9,627 bases of DNA from Pseudomonadota bacterium (GCA_022562375.1 JADFPK010000056.1:1-9627), one strand, 5' to 3'. Counted from the first letter of the stretch, positions 1-7,464 are shown. Translations and numbers: made by a program. Notes: a model not told the origin generated them from the sequence alone.

Positions 1-973
1 TGGAGAATTTTTTATCGAGATCGTTAAGGGCGATACGGACATGGAGTCGCTTGAGGCGCGACATCGGCGCGCCCGGCATGTTCGAATAGGCGATGTCGGT
101 GATGCGGATCTCGGACGAGGCATCGGCGAAGAGGCGCCGGGTGGAGCGCAACAGCTTCGATAAGGCGCGCGCACGGGCCTTGCTCAGCCCCTCCTTCTTG
201 CCCTTGCCCTTCCCGGTCCCGGCAAGGGGCGTCAAGATCGCGTTCAGCTCGCGGACCAAACGGGACCGCTCGCCGAGCCTCGAGTCGCGGCTGTCGGTAC
301 GGATCTCGACCGAGCCGACATGGACATGCCCCTTGCCGGTCACGGCGGAAAACTCGAGATTCTTCATCACCGCGGCGAAGGGGCCGCTCCACAATCCCGG
401 CGAGGTCTCGGTGAAGTCGGCCTTTATCGCCAGATTGCCGATCTTCCATCCCGGCCGGCCGCGAGGCGGCACCCCACGGATACCGGCGTAGGCGCCGTCG
501 ATCTCGATGAAGGCACCCAACTCGGGCGCCCAAATGCCGTCGAATCGCTGCTTGGCGATGAGGATGGCGGTGGTCCCGCCGCCACCCTCGCGGACAGCCA
601 TCTTTCCGGGCAGGACCACCCGCACCCGGTAGCGGCCGTCCGGCCGGGGCCGGGCGGTGATCCTGACGTCGCCGATATCGATCCGTCGTGCCGGTAAGGC
701 GATGGTGAGGCCCGGGACGAGGATGTGAAAGGCGCCGTCCCGCTCGGTGACGCCGATGGGCCCACCGCGCTTGAAGGGCCAGTTGACGCCGTCAAGCGCC
801 TCCTGGATGGCCGATTGGATGCCGACGGCTTCCGGTGTCCGGGGCGGTGGAGCGGCCGCAAGGTCTGCCCCGCCTGGCGCCGGCGCGAAGGACAACAGCC
901 CCGCCGCCATGGCGATGATCGCCAGGGCCCGCCGCCGACGCTTGGGCGCGGACACCTTACCAACGCTCTTCAA
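1..973 (-). CDS. Exported protein of unknown function, 3' end beyond the window
   Basis: The frame is open from a TTG at 973-971 to base 1, giving at least 324 residues, with the C-terminus outside the window. The TTG is preferred because an AGGAAGAGG Shine-Dalgarno-like stretch lies just upstream; the first in-frame ATG (910-908) would cut away the n-region of the signal peptide. Residues 1-36 look like a Sec signal: basic KRRRR at 11-15, a hydrophobic core, and small residues near 36. The mature part alternates polar and hydrophobic residues as in beta-rich periplasmic proteins, and has a Lys/Gly-rich stretch near residues 246-257. I recognise no family; the look is loosely AsmA/DUF-like, which is only an impression. 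The TTG start overlaps the TGA stop of the upstream decarboxylase-like gene (TTGA), so the two are probably translationally coupled. Codon use is normal for the window, so I take it as a real gene; shorter open frames over the same bases on either strand are shadows. Confidence 0.8.
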   Translation of the reverse strand, partial: MKSVGKVSAPKRRRRALAIIAMAAGLLSFAPAPGGADLAAAPPPRTPEAVGIQSAIQEALDGVNWPFKRGGPIGVTERDGAFHILVPGLTIALPARRIDIGDVRITARPRPDGRYRVRVVLPGKMAVREGGGGTTAILIAKQRFDGIWAPELGAFIEIDGAYAGIRGVPPRGRPGWKIGNLAIKADFTETSPGLWSGPFAAVMKNLEFSAVTGKGHVHVGSVEIRTDSRDSRLGERSRLVRELNAILTPLAGTGKGKGKKEGLSKARARALSKLLRSTRRLFADASSEIRITDIAYSNMPGAPMSRLKRLHVRIALNDLDKKFS

Positions 974-1350
974 GTCGCCTCTTCCTGGGCGAAGAACTCG
1001 TGCGCCAGGCGAATGCCGTCGAGCCCGGCCGGCATGCCGGCATAGATCGCGACCTGCAGGAAGATCTCCAGGATCTCTTCCTTGGTGACGCCGTTGTTCA
1101 CCGCGCCGCGAAGGTGAAGCTTGATCTCGTGGGGACGGTTAAGCGCCGCCAGCATCGCCAGGTTGATGATGCTCCTGGTCTTGCGTGGAAGCCCCGGGCG
1201 CGTCCAAATCGCGCCCCAGCAGCACGTCGTCACCAGCTCCTGGAACGGCCGGGTGAAGTCATCGGCGTCGGCGATCGAACGATCGACATGCTCGGCGCCG
1301 AGCACTTCGCGGCGAACGGCCAGTCCTTCCTCGTACAGTTCCTTGTCCAT
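970..1350 (-). CDS. Carboxymuconolactone decarboxylase family protein (PcaC-like)
   Basis: This 126-residue protein matches the small all-helical carboxymuconolactone decarboxylase (CMD) family, whose PcaC members decarboxylate gamma-carboxymuconolactone in the protocatechuate branch of the beta-ketoadipate pathway. PcaC-like features are the N-terminal AVRREVLGAEHVDR, then WGAIWTRPGLPRKTRS (residues 45-60), the HEIKLHLRGAVNNG segment (74-87) and the AIYAGMPAG segment near 101-109. There is no CxxC redox pair as in AhpD; instead two adjacent cysteines occur at 43-44. Two in-frame ATGs compete: the one at 1356 touches the GGAAGGAG ribosome site with no spacing, while the one at 1350 has six bases, so I choose 1350. 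No other pca gene is visible, so the substrate is uncertain. Its stop overlaps the start of the exported protein downstream. Family call is firm, the specific reaction is not. Confidence 0.88.
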   Translation of the reverse strand: MDKELYEEGLAVRREVLGAEHVDRSIADADDFTRPFQELVTTCCWGAIWTRPGLPRKTRSIINLAMLAALNRPHEIKLHLRGAVNNGVTKEEILEIFLQVAIYAGMPAGLDGIRLAHEFFAQEEAT

Positions 1351-1364
1351 GGACATCTCCTTCC
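1350..1364 (-). promoter_or_regulatory. Ribosome binding site deciding the start of the CMD-family gene
   Basis: On the minus strand GGAAGGAG is followed directly by ATGTCCATG. The strong Shine-Dalgarno abuts the first ATG and sits six bases from the second, favouring the second ATG (1350-1348) as the real start. Confidence 0.6.
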
Positions 1365-1437
1365 ATTGGTTTTGCGTTGCCGTCCCCTCGCCGGCATCCG
1401 CCGGCCGCCAAGGTCCGTTATCGCGGGGAATGGATTT

Positions 1438-1466
1438 ACGCTATTGAGTTTTTGACCGGCGCACAA
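1438..1466 (-). promoter_or_regulatory. Weak candidate sigma-70-type promoter for the CMD-family gene
   Basis: On the minus strand TTGTGC (1466-1461) and TAGCGT (1443-1438) are separated by 17 bases, in the AT-richest part of the gap between ydbL and the CMD-like gene. Each hexamer matches the consensus at only three positions, so this is a suggestion. The alternative is read-through from ydbL. Confidence 0.2.
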
Positions 1467-1516
1467 GGACCGCACCGCGCGTCGCGGCGGATGCCGAAGC
1501 GAAGCCGGTGGCGGCG

Positions 1517-1855
1517 CTATTTCCGGGTCCAGCGTCCCGATTCGGAGAGGAACGGCGTGCCCCGTGGCGCCTTCTGCATGATCTGTTGGGCGAAAACGCG
1601 GCCGACCTGGCCGGCGGAGACGCGCTGCTCGACGGCGCGCTGCCGGTAGAGCCGGAGGCGCTTGGCGTTGACTTGGCTGACTAAAGCGCGGACCTGGCCG
1701 GATGCCCCGCCCATCGCCTCGGCATAACCGTCGAAACGCTCGCCGACGGCGCCGCTGGCGCGCAACTGATCCAGCGACTGGGCCTCGGCCGGCGTCGAGG
1801 CCAAGCCGACGATAAGGACCATCGAGGCCAAAACTGTAAACCAGGCTTTAGGCAT
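1517..1855 (-). CDS. ydbL: YdbL family periplasmic protein (DUF1318)
   Basis: A 112-residue protein with an N-terminal Sec signal (MPKAWFTVLASMVLIVGL, then STPAEA with cleavage likely after AEA near residue 24). The mature part carries the DUF1318 pattern: a G-VGE-F-GY segment (GAVGERFDGY), LVSQVNAKR-x-LY, a helical VGRVFAQQI stretch, and a C-terminal G-x-W (GRW). In Escherichia coli YdbL is a periplasmic partner that works with the lipoprotein YnbE and the AsmA-like YdbH in maintaining outer-membrane lipid homeostasis. The ATG at 1855 is chosen because GGAGAGGG lies just ahead and the signal peptide starts there; the frame stays open upstream to 2059, but that extension is arginine/serine-rich shadow sequence overlapping ynbE. 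The gene is 46 bases after ynbE, consistent with one operon. Function is inferred from family and context. Confidence 0.9.
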   Translation of the reverse strand: MPKAWFTVLASMVLIVGLASTPAEAQSLDQLRASGAVGERFDGYAEAMGGASGQVRALVSQVNAKRLRLYRQRAVEQRVSAGQVGRVFAQQIMQKAPRGTPFLSESGRWTRK

Positions 1856-1901
1856 TTCCCTCTCCCTGGCGGCAATATCCAAAGGAGCCGCCGGCGAACC
1901 G

Positions 1902-2126
1902 TCAGAAGATATCCGGGTTGGCCCCGATGTCTTGTTTGGCGCGCTCTTCCAGCCTGATGCGCACCTCGGCGTCGAGCTTGATGTTGAGGTTGATGGTAAT
2001 CGGCTCCCTCGGCGCTTCGATCTTGACCGTCGGCTGACAGGCGGCGAGTAAACCGCCAAGGAGGCATAAGCCCATCAGCCAACGCCAGGACGCCGCTTGT
2101 CTGATCGTCTTGCGCACCGACCTCAT
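1902..2126 (-). CDS. ynbE: YnbE family outer-membrane lipoprotein
   Basis: A 74-residue lipoprotein precursor. A basic, helical N-terminus (residues 1-15) precedes a hydrophobic stretch ending in the lipobox LAAC, so Cys30 would be lipidated; Gln at +2 suggests sorting to the outer membrane. The mature part holds the YnbE hallmark EPITINLNIKLDAEVRI (residues 41-57) and ends NPDIF, close to the family's usual end. In E. coli YnbE interacts with YdbH and has been proposed to help bridge it to the outer membrane. I chose the ATG at 2126; GAAGGG directly abuts it, which is poor spacing, so a GTG three codons later (2117) is possible. An upstream TTG at 2177 would prepend 17 residues with two extra cysteines and no convincing ribosome site. 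It lies between ydbH and ydbL in the canonical order. Confidence 0.9.
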   Translation of the reverse strand: MRSVRKTIRQAASWRWLMGLCLLGGLLAACQPTVKIEAPREPITINLNIKLDAEVRIRLEERAKQDIGANPDIF

Positions 2127-2216
2127 CCCTTCAGTGTACAGCCAACAAGTGCATGTACCGCTCTGATAGTGCGGCAAAGATCGGCGAGTGACAAGCAGGC
2201 TTTTGTCCCATCGCCC

Positions 2217-2238
2217 CCCTATCTTACACCCTATCTTA
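2217..2238. repeat. Short direct repeat at the end of ydbH
   Basis: CCCTATCTTA occurs at 2217-2226 and again at 2229-2238, a 12-base offset. The second copy covers the ydbH stop codon (TAG on the minus strand, 2233-2231). It looks like a small tandem duplication just past the gene end; no function is evident. Confidence 0.6.
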
Positions 2239-5200
2239 ACAGCGTGCGGAACAGCGCGCCCTTGAGGCGCCCGCCCTTGCGGATCGCTTCGCCGATGGCA
2301 TCGAGATTGCCGGTGAGCCCGATGTTGAAGGCGAAGGGATGGCCATCGAGGACGTCCGGATTGCGCCCGGTTAGGCGGAGCATGATCTCGGGGTCCCCCT
2401 TCGCCGGCTTCTTCACGGCCAGCGAAAGGCTGTCATAGCGGAAGTTCTGCAGCGCCCGCAGCAAAAGGGTCATCGGCTTGCCGCCGCCCTTCAAGGCCGC
2501 TTCCGTCGCCTCGGAGCGGAAGCGCAACACTCCGGGACCGTCGGCGTCGAGCCGGCCGTCGCGGATGACGAGGCTATCGCCGGCGATGGTCATCGGAATG
2601 ACGCCGCTGATCCGGCCGCTTCCGGTCAGGCCTTCCACCTTGATCATGGCGAACAGCCGGGCGAGGTCGAGCCGCTCGATCCGCAGCTCCATTTCCTGGC
2701 TCGGTCCGGTGGGGTCGAAGACGAAACCGGCGATCGCGATCTCGCCGCCGGCGAAGCCCGAGCTCGCGCGTTGGATCACCAGGCGCGGCGGGTCTCCGGC
2801 AACGACGTGATAATTCAGCACCACATCGTCCAGCGGTATCGCCGGGTCGATGCGTTTCAGCGTCAGCTTCTGCCCGACCGGGGTCGAAGGCGGCAAAAGG
2901 CTGTCGAAAAAGGCCCGGGTGTTGAGCCCCTCGACCGAGACCCGGTCTGTGGTGAACGAGAGATCGATCAGTTCCACCACGCCGGCACTGCTGATGCTCT
3001 CGTGCGTCCAGGCGAAGCGCGCCCCGGCCTTGGCCTTGCCCGTCACCGCGCGCAAGACTTTGAGGGCGGGGGACAGATCGCCCGGCTGCAGCCCATTCTC
3101 GGCGAAGGTGAAATCGGTAAAGCGCAGCCGTGCGTCGCCCCGGCCATCGGAAAGTCTGTGGCGGGCGTCGAGGACCAAGGTGGCCTTGCCGTTGGCGATC
3201 GAGCCCTCGGCCTTGATCTCCAGCGCCCCTTCGGCCAGCGCGATCCGGCCCTTTAGGCCGAGCGGCGTGAACATCGCCGGCCGGGCGAGATGGCTGAGCG
3301 CGTCGAGGCTGAAGCGGGCATCCGTGACCTCGCCGCCGGGGCCGAGCGCGACGATGGCGGTCAACCCTTCGATCAAGATATCGCGGTCCGGAATGGCGAC
3401 GCGCGCGCCATCGATCATCATGCGGGCGCGATAACGCCCATTGGCCGCGGTGGCGCCGTCGAAACGGAAGGTCGCCCGCTCGGTGACGAGGGTGAAACTC
3501 TTGGCGCCGTTGCCGCCAAGGCGCGCCTCCAGGGCGTCGGGCAGCAACACCAGGCGGTGGGACAGCGCCAGGCTGCCGTCATCGCCGGGACCGAGGGCGA
3601 AGCTGGCGTCGGTCAGTTTGACGCGCAGGGGTTTGGTAAGGCGCATCGACTTGCCGTAACCGAGCGTCTCGGCGGTGACGGCGCCGACGCCGTTAAGCCG
3701 CGCCTCGATCTTGCCGCCGGCGAAGTAAAGACCGATGGGCAGGCGCACGCTGACCTTGCCGGCGCGCATCTCGCCGGCGACCACAAGAGCGAGCTTGACC
3801 TCGACATCGCCGCGCAGCTTCACTTCGCCCGGCTGGGCGAAGGCGGCGCCGGTCATCCGTGCCTCGGTGATGCGCTGGCCGGCGACTTTGATGCCGGTAA
3901 GCGCCAGGGTAAAGCGCCCGATATTGGCCTTGGCGATGGCCATGTCCTCGCCGAGGGTCAGATCGCCGGCGACGGTGACGCCGGCCCTGGCGCCGGCCTT
4001 GGTGGTGGCATAGGCCGAGGCCTGGATCTTGACTTCGGCCCCGCCGGCGGTGGGCTTGAGACGTAGCGAAAAGGGCTCCTTGGCCGAAGCCGGCAACACC
4101 AGCGTCAGATCGCGCCCGAGTACAGGGTGCAATTCCGCCGGCACGCCGGCCGCCCTCAACAGCTTTGGCGCCAGCCGCTGGATCCGCAGGCGGCTGTCGG
4201 CGGGCAGGCGGAAGGACAACACGCCGCCCTTGATCGCGGCGTCGAATTGGAAGCGCCCGGAGAGCTCCCTCATCCGCCCGGGATAGCGGACCCCGGCGAG
4301 ATCGAGCTTCACCCCGCCTTTGAGATCGCCGCGCAGGAGCCAGCGCATGGCCCCGCTTGGGCTTGAAGGCCATTCGCTTAGGCCCGGCAGGCGCCCCTTG
4401 GCGCTGAGCGAGAACTTGCCGAGGCCCGAGGAGGGACGCGGCAGGGCGAAGATTTCCCAGATCGCGGCGTCGGCCGTCAGCCGCGCGCCGAGGTCGAGGT
4501 CGATCTCGGGCGCCGTCAGATAATTATCGACCGCCGCGCGCATGGTGAGGACGAGGGCGCGGTCCGGCGTGCTGAGCTCGGCCTCGGCGGTGAACCGCTT
4601 GTCGGTGGCGTCGAGCGTAAGCCTGGCCGATTTGAACCGGGCCTTTTGCAAGGCGACGTCGGAGAAGGCCAAGGTGCCGCGAAGGGACTCCGGCAGCCCG
4701 TCGCGGAGCGTGAAGTCGAGCTCCCCGGTGAGGCCGCCGAGCACGGCGCCCGGCAGCTCCAGCGCCCCTTCGTCGATCACCAGCTTGGCGGTGACGATGC
4801 GGCGGTCCCGCGCCGAGGCGCCAAGCAACCCGGAAATCCTGCCGAACGGCCCGTCGAGGCCGATGGAAAAGGTCGCCGACATCCGCCCGCCCTCTTCCGG
4901 CCAGGCCTCGCCTTCGAAGCCGAGTGTCAGTCGTCCCGCCGGCGAGGCCGCCTCGATGCGGCCGCCGGTGACGGTGATCGGCGGCAATTGGATCCCTTCC
5001 CCGGCGGTCCCCTTGCCCCTAAGCAGCGGCTGCAGGGAGCCGAGCAGCGGGCGCTCACCCGTCAGGTCGGCCTTGATCGCCGGGCGCTCGATGGTCACGG
5101 CGCCGATCCGCCCCTCCATCAGTCCCGAGAGGTCGTAAGTTAGGATCAGGGCGTCGGCGCGAAACTCGCCTTCCGATCCGAGGCTGATGCCGGTGATCCG

Positions 5201-5377
5201 GGCGCCGCCAAGCCCGACCTCGGCGACGACGAGCTTCGCCGCCGGTACGCCCGCGGCGGCGAGGCGCGAGAGCAGCACGCTCTCGGCGACGTCGGTACGG
5301 AAGGCGACGAGCGCGGCCCCGGCGCCGAACAGGAGGGCGATGAAAATCGCGGCGGTGATCGCTAAGCGGCGGATCAT
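2231..5377 (-). CDS. ydbH: AsmA-like envelope protein YdbH (phospholipid transport family)
   Basis: A 1048-residue protein with one N-terminal membrane anchor (about residues 4-26, MIRRLAITAAIFIALLFGAG onward) and a long, repetitive, beta-strand-rich periplasmic body with many short charged/hydrophobic alternations, typical of AsmA-like bridge proteins. The C-terminal 230 residues match the YdbH-type domain: LDDVVLNYHVVAGD, GGEIAIAGF, LTGSGRISGVIPM, then a DGRLDADGPGVLRF segment. In E. coli YdbH, TamB and YhdP have overlapping roles in carrying phospholipids from inner to outer membrane. The length is somewhat above E. coli YdbH as I remember it, within family variation. The ATG at 5377 begins the anchor; GGGAG about 12 bases upstream is a slightly distant ribosome site. 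ynbE and ydbL follow on the same strand, the conserved partner set. The frame is intact. Confidence 0.92.
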   Translation of the reverse strand: MIRRLAITAAIFIALLFGAGAALVAFRTDVAESVLLSRLAAAGVPAAKLVVAEVGLGGARITGISLGSEGEFRADALILTYDLSGLMEGRIGAVTIERPAIKADLTGERPLLGSLQPLLRGKGTAGEGIQLPPITVTGGRIEAASPAGRLTLGFEGEAWPEEGGRMSATFSIGLDGPFGRISGLLGASARDRRIVTAKLVIDEGALELPGAVLGGLTGELDFTLRDGLPESLRGTLAFSDVALQKARFKSARLTLDATDKRFTAEAELSTPDRALVLTMRAAVDNYLTAPEIDLDLGARLTADAAIWEIFALPRPSSGLGKFSLSAKGRLPGLSEWPSSPSGAMRWLLRGDLKGGVKLDLAGVRYPGRMRELSGRFQFDAAIKGGVLSFRLPADSRLRIQRLAPKLLRAAGVPAELHPVLGRDLTLVLPASAKEPFSLRLKPTAGGAEVKIQASAYATTKAGARAGVTVAGDLTLGEDMAIAKANIGRFTLALTGIKVAGQRITEARMTGAAFAQPGEVKLRGDVEVKLALVVAGEMRAGKVSVRLPIGLYFAGGKIEARLNGVGAVTAETLGYGKSMRLTKPLRVKLTDASFALGPGDDGSLALSHRLVLLPDALEARLGGNGAKSFTLVTERATFRFDGATAANGRYRARMMIDGARVAIPDRDILIEGLTAIVALGPGGEVTDARFSLDALSHLARPAMFTPLGLKGRIALAEGALEIKAEGSIANGKATLVLDARHRLSDGRGDARLRFTDFTFAENGLQPGDLSPALKVLRAVTGKAKAGARFAWTHESISSAGVVELIDLSFTTDRVSVEGLNTRAFFDSLLPPSTPVGQKLTLKRIDPAIPLDDVVLNYHVVAGDPPRLVIQRASSGFAGGEIAIAGFVFDPTGPSQEMELRIERLDLARLFAMIKVEGLTGSGRISGVIPMTIAGDSLVIRDGRLDADGPGVLRFRSEATEAALKGGGKPMTLLLRALQNFRYDSLSLAVKKPAKGDPEIMLRLTGRNPDVLDGHPFAFNIGLTGNLDAIGEAIRKGGRLKGALFRTLLR

Positions 5378-5402
5378 CTGTCGTTGCGTCTCCCGGGTAC
5401 TG

Positions 5403-5421
5403 CCGCCGGGGCGACCGGCGG
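5403..5421. repeat. GC-rich hairpin in the ydbH / creatininase divergent region
   Basis: CCGCCGG (5403-5409) and CCGGCGG (5415-5421) form a perfect 7-base stem around a 5-base loop, about 26 bases upstream of the ydbH ATG. No T-run follows on either strand, so a factor-independent terminator is unlikely. It may lie in the ydbH leader or be an operator; role unproven. Confidence 0.5.
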
Positions 5422-5551
5422 ATGATCAGGCCATAGTGTAAAACATGAAGGTGGGCAGTTGGCGCGATAATCGGGTAATCTCACCTAATTCTCGATGGCT
5501 CGAAAAACCGCCGGCAAGGGTATCGGTTGGGCGTTAGGAAATCATAGCGGA

Positions 5552-6301
5552 ATGCAACTCCAACTCAGCACATGGCCAGAGGTCGAAAAGCACCTCGAGC
5601 GCGAAAGCGGCATCATCATCCCCATCGGCTCGACCGAGCAGCACGGGCCGAACGGCCTGATCGGCACCGACGCCATCTGCCCCGAGACCATCGCGCGCGG
5701 CGTCGGCGAGCAGTCCGGCGCGCTGGTCGCGCCGACGCTGAATGTCGGCATGGCCCAGCACCACATGGCGTTCGCCGGCTCGATGACGCTGCGTCCCTCG
5801 ACGCTGATCGCCGTCATCAAGGACGTGGTCGATTCCCTGGCGCGGCACGGCTTCGACCGCTTCTATTTCCTCAACGGCCATGGCGGCAACATCGCGACGC
5901 TAAGCTCGGCCTTTTCCGAGATCCATACCGAGCGGAGCCTGGGAACCGGCGCCGCGAACAGCGCCCCGGTGCGCTGCAAGACCGCCAACTGGTGGATGGG
6001 CCCCAAGGTCAGGACGCTGGCCAAGAAACTGTTCGGTGACGCCGAGGGCAGCCACGCGACGCCGTCGGAGGTCTCGCTCTCCTTTTACGCCCATCCCGAG
6101 GCCGTGAAGTCGGCGGAGATGAGCCCGAGGATCGCGCCGAGGGGCGGCTTTCACGGCGCCGAGGACTACCGCCGCCGCTTCCCCGACGGGCGCATCGGTT
6201 CCGATCCGTCCCTTGCCAGCGTCGAGGCGGGAGAGAAGCTATACCTCGCGGCGCTGGACGAGATCGCGGCGGATTACCAGGCCTTTCTCGTCGCCGATTA
6301 A
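5552..6301 (+). CDS. Creatininase family metallohydrolase
   Basis: A 249-residue protein of the creatininase/amidohydrolase family (creatininase, the FAPy deformylase ArfB and the peptidase MftE belong here). Metal-ligand motifs are visible: IPIGSTEQHGPNGLIGTDA (E29, H31, D40), FLNGHGGN (H110) and GSHATPSEVS (E173), matching the Glu, His, Asp, His, Glu ligand set of a two-metal centre. A glycine- and proline-rich C-terminal third (RIAPRGGFHG) and length near 250 are normal for the family. I start at ATG 5552, where the conserved N-terminal strand begins and AGGAA lies 11 bases upstream; an in-frame ATG at 5495 would add 19 residues but has no ribosome site. It diverges from ydbH and converges with the reductase gene. 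The substrate cannot be assigned; true creatininase activity is only one option. No neighbouring creatinine or mycofactocin genes are visible. Confidence 0.88.
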   Translation: MQLQLSTWPEVEKHLERESGIIIPIGSTEQHGPNGLIGTDAICPETIARGVGEQSGALVAPTLNVGMAQHHMAFAGSMTLRPSTLIAVIKDVVDSLARHGFDRFYFLNGHGGNIATLSSAFSEIHTERSLGTGAANSAPVRCKTANWWMGPKVRTLAKKLFGDAEGSHATPSEVSLSFYAHPEAVKSAEMSPRIAPRGGFHGAEDYRRRFPDGRIGSDPSLASVEAGEKLYLAALDEIAADYQAFLVAD

Positions 6302-6342
6302 GCGCCGGGAGCATCCTCACGCCGGGCGGGAAGCCCGAAAAG

Positions 6343-7248
6343 TCAAGGCAGTTTGTCGGGGCCGTCGCCGAGGCGGACGCCGGGGCTTTGGCGCTCCAAC
6401 TCCAGCAACAGGGCGGAGTGATCGAAGTCGTTGCCGCCGGCGTCGATCAGCGCCCGGAAGAGCTCTTGCAGCTTGGCGGTGATCGGCAGCGAGACCGAGG
6501 CCTCGGCGGCGGCGTCGAGCGCCGTGTCGAGATCCTTCATCTGCATGCGGCTGGGCCCGCCGGGGACGAAGTCGCGCTCCAGCATGCGCCTGCCGTGCTC
6601 TTGCAGGATGCGGCTGTCGGCGAAACCGCCGGTGATCGCCTGGCGCACCGCCGCCGGGTCGGCGCCGCCCGCCGCCGCCAGCAACAACCCCTCGGCCACC
6701 GCGCCGATGGTGATGGCGACGATCACCTGGTTGGCGCATTTGGCAAGCATACCGGCGCCGGCGGGGCCGACATGGGTGGCCCGGCCCAAGGGCTGGAGGA
6801 TATCCCTCGCGCGCTCGAAATCCTCAAGGCTGCCGCCGGCCATGATGGCCAGCGTCCCTGCCGCCGCGCCGCCCGTTCCGCCCGACACCGGGGCGTCGAG
6901 ATGGCCGATGCCCTTGGCGGCGAGGCGCCGGGCGTGATCGCGCGCCGTCGACGGCGGGATCGAGGCCATGTCGATGACCAGCGCGCCCGGGCCAAGCGCG
7001 TCGGCGACGCCGCGGTCGAACAGCACCTCGGTGACGACGGGTCCGTTCTCGAGCATGATGATCACCGCGTCCGCGCCCTCGGCCACGCCCGCCGGGGCCT
7101 CGGCGACCCCGGCCCCGGCCTCGGCCAGCGCTTCGGTCTTGGCCCCGGTGCGGTTCCAGACGGTGAGCGTGAAGCCCGCCTTCAAGAGGTTCGCCGCCAT
7201 CGGCGCGCCCATGAGGCCGGTCCCCAAAAACCCTATACGTGTCGTCAT
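6343..7248 (-). CDS. glxR: 2-hydroxy-3-oxopropionate (tartronate semialdehyde) reductase type dehydrogenase
   Basis: A 301-residue beta-hydroxyacid dehydrogenase. The N-terminal Rossmann motif is GFLGTGLMG (residues 6-14), the substrate signature is DAPVSGGTGGA (118-128), and Lys170 with the following Asn in AKCANQVIVA fits the catalytic K-x-x-N region. The C-terminal half reads like GlxR/GarR: GGFADSRILQEHGRRM, R-x-F-x-PG, KDLDTAL, LPITAKLQELF and GG-x-DFDHSALLLELE. These features favour tartronate semialdehyde reductase (glycerate formation in glyoxylate, glucarate or allantoin metabolism) over 3-hydroxyisobutyrate dehydrogenase, which I keep as the alternative. AGGAA stands about nine bases ahead of the ATG at 7248. 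A hydroxypyruvate isomerase-like relic lies upstream on the same strand, as in the gcl-hyi-glxR order, supporting the assignment. It converges with the creatininase gene; the 41-base gap holds only a weak 5-base stem. Confidence 0.85.
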   Translation of the reverse strand: MTTRIGFLGTGLMGAPMAANLLKAGFTLTVWNRTGAKTEALAEAGAGVAEAPAGVAEGADAVIIMLENGPVVTEVLFDRGVADALGPGALVIDMASIPPSTARDHARRLAAKGIGHLDAPVSGGTGGAAAGTLAIMAGGSLEDFERARDILQPLGRATHVGPAGAGMLAKCANQVIVAITIGAVAEGLLLAAAGGADPAAVRQAITGGFADSRILQEHGRRMLERDFVPGGPSRMQMKDLDTALDAAAEASVSLPITAKLQELFRALIDAGGNDFDHSALLLELERQSPGVRLGDGPDKLP

Positions 7249-7317
7249 TTAGCTATTTCCTTTAATCTTACTCATCAGCGGAACACTCGCCTGGCGAACA
7301 CCGCGCGCCCGCGCCCG

Positions 7318-7344
7318 GAATTAAGGTGACACCATACTTAATTC
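7318..7344. repeat. Nested inverted repeat GAATTAAG...CTTAATTC
   Basis: GAATTAAG (7318-7325) and CTTAATTC (7337-7344) are a perfect 8-base inverted repeat around an 11-base centre. GGTG-A-CACC (7325-7333) is a second palindrome inside it. This AT-rich block is unlike its GC-rich surroundings. It resembles, from memory only, short dispersed elements seen in other proteobacteria; no transposase is present. Confidence 0.6.
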
Positions 7345-7464
7345 AGAACCGCTCTTGAGCCAGAAGCGGGAATTCGCATGAGTATTAGCCAAAAAACACC
7401 GCCTGCCGTGAAAAAGTTCCGCCGGGATAGCTTAGGCGCGTTATTTTCAAGGCGGGGGGCGAAA

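Noticed and set aside
424..963. Minus-strand frame of 179 residues rich in Ser, Pro and Arg
   Set aside because: Low-complexity composition typical of a GC-rich shadow; the frame starting at TTG 973 gives a signal peptide and normal protein-like sequence over the same bases.
3290..4066. Plus-strand 258-residue open frame inside ydbH
   Set aside because: Antisense shadow of a coherent AsmA-like gene; Gly/Ala/Asp-rich with no family motif and no ribosome site that I can support.
6323..6337. Bidirectional terminator between the creatininase-family gene and glxR
   Set aside because: Stem CGGGC/GCCCG is only five bases and no T-run follows on either strand.
6388..7329. Plus-strand 313-residue open frame opposite glxR
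   Set aside because: Long only because of high GC; Arg/Gly/His-rich, no domain, fully antisense to a dehydrogenase with clear motifs.
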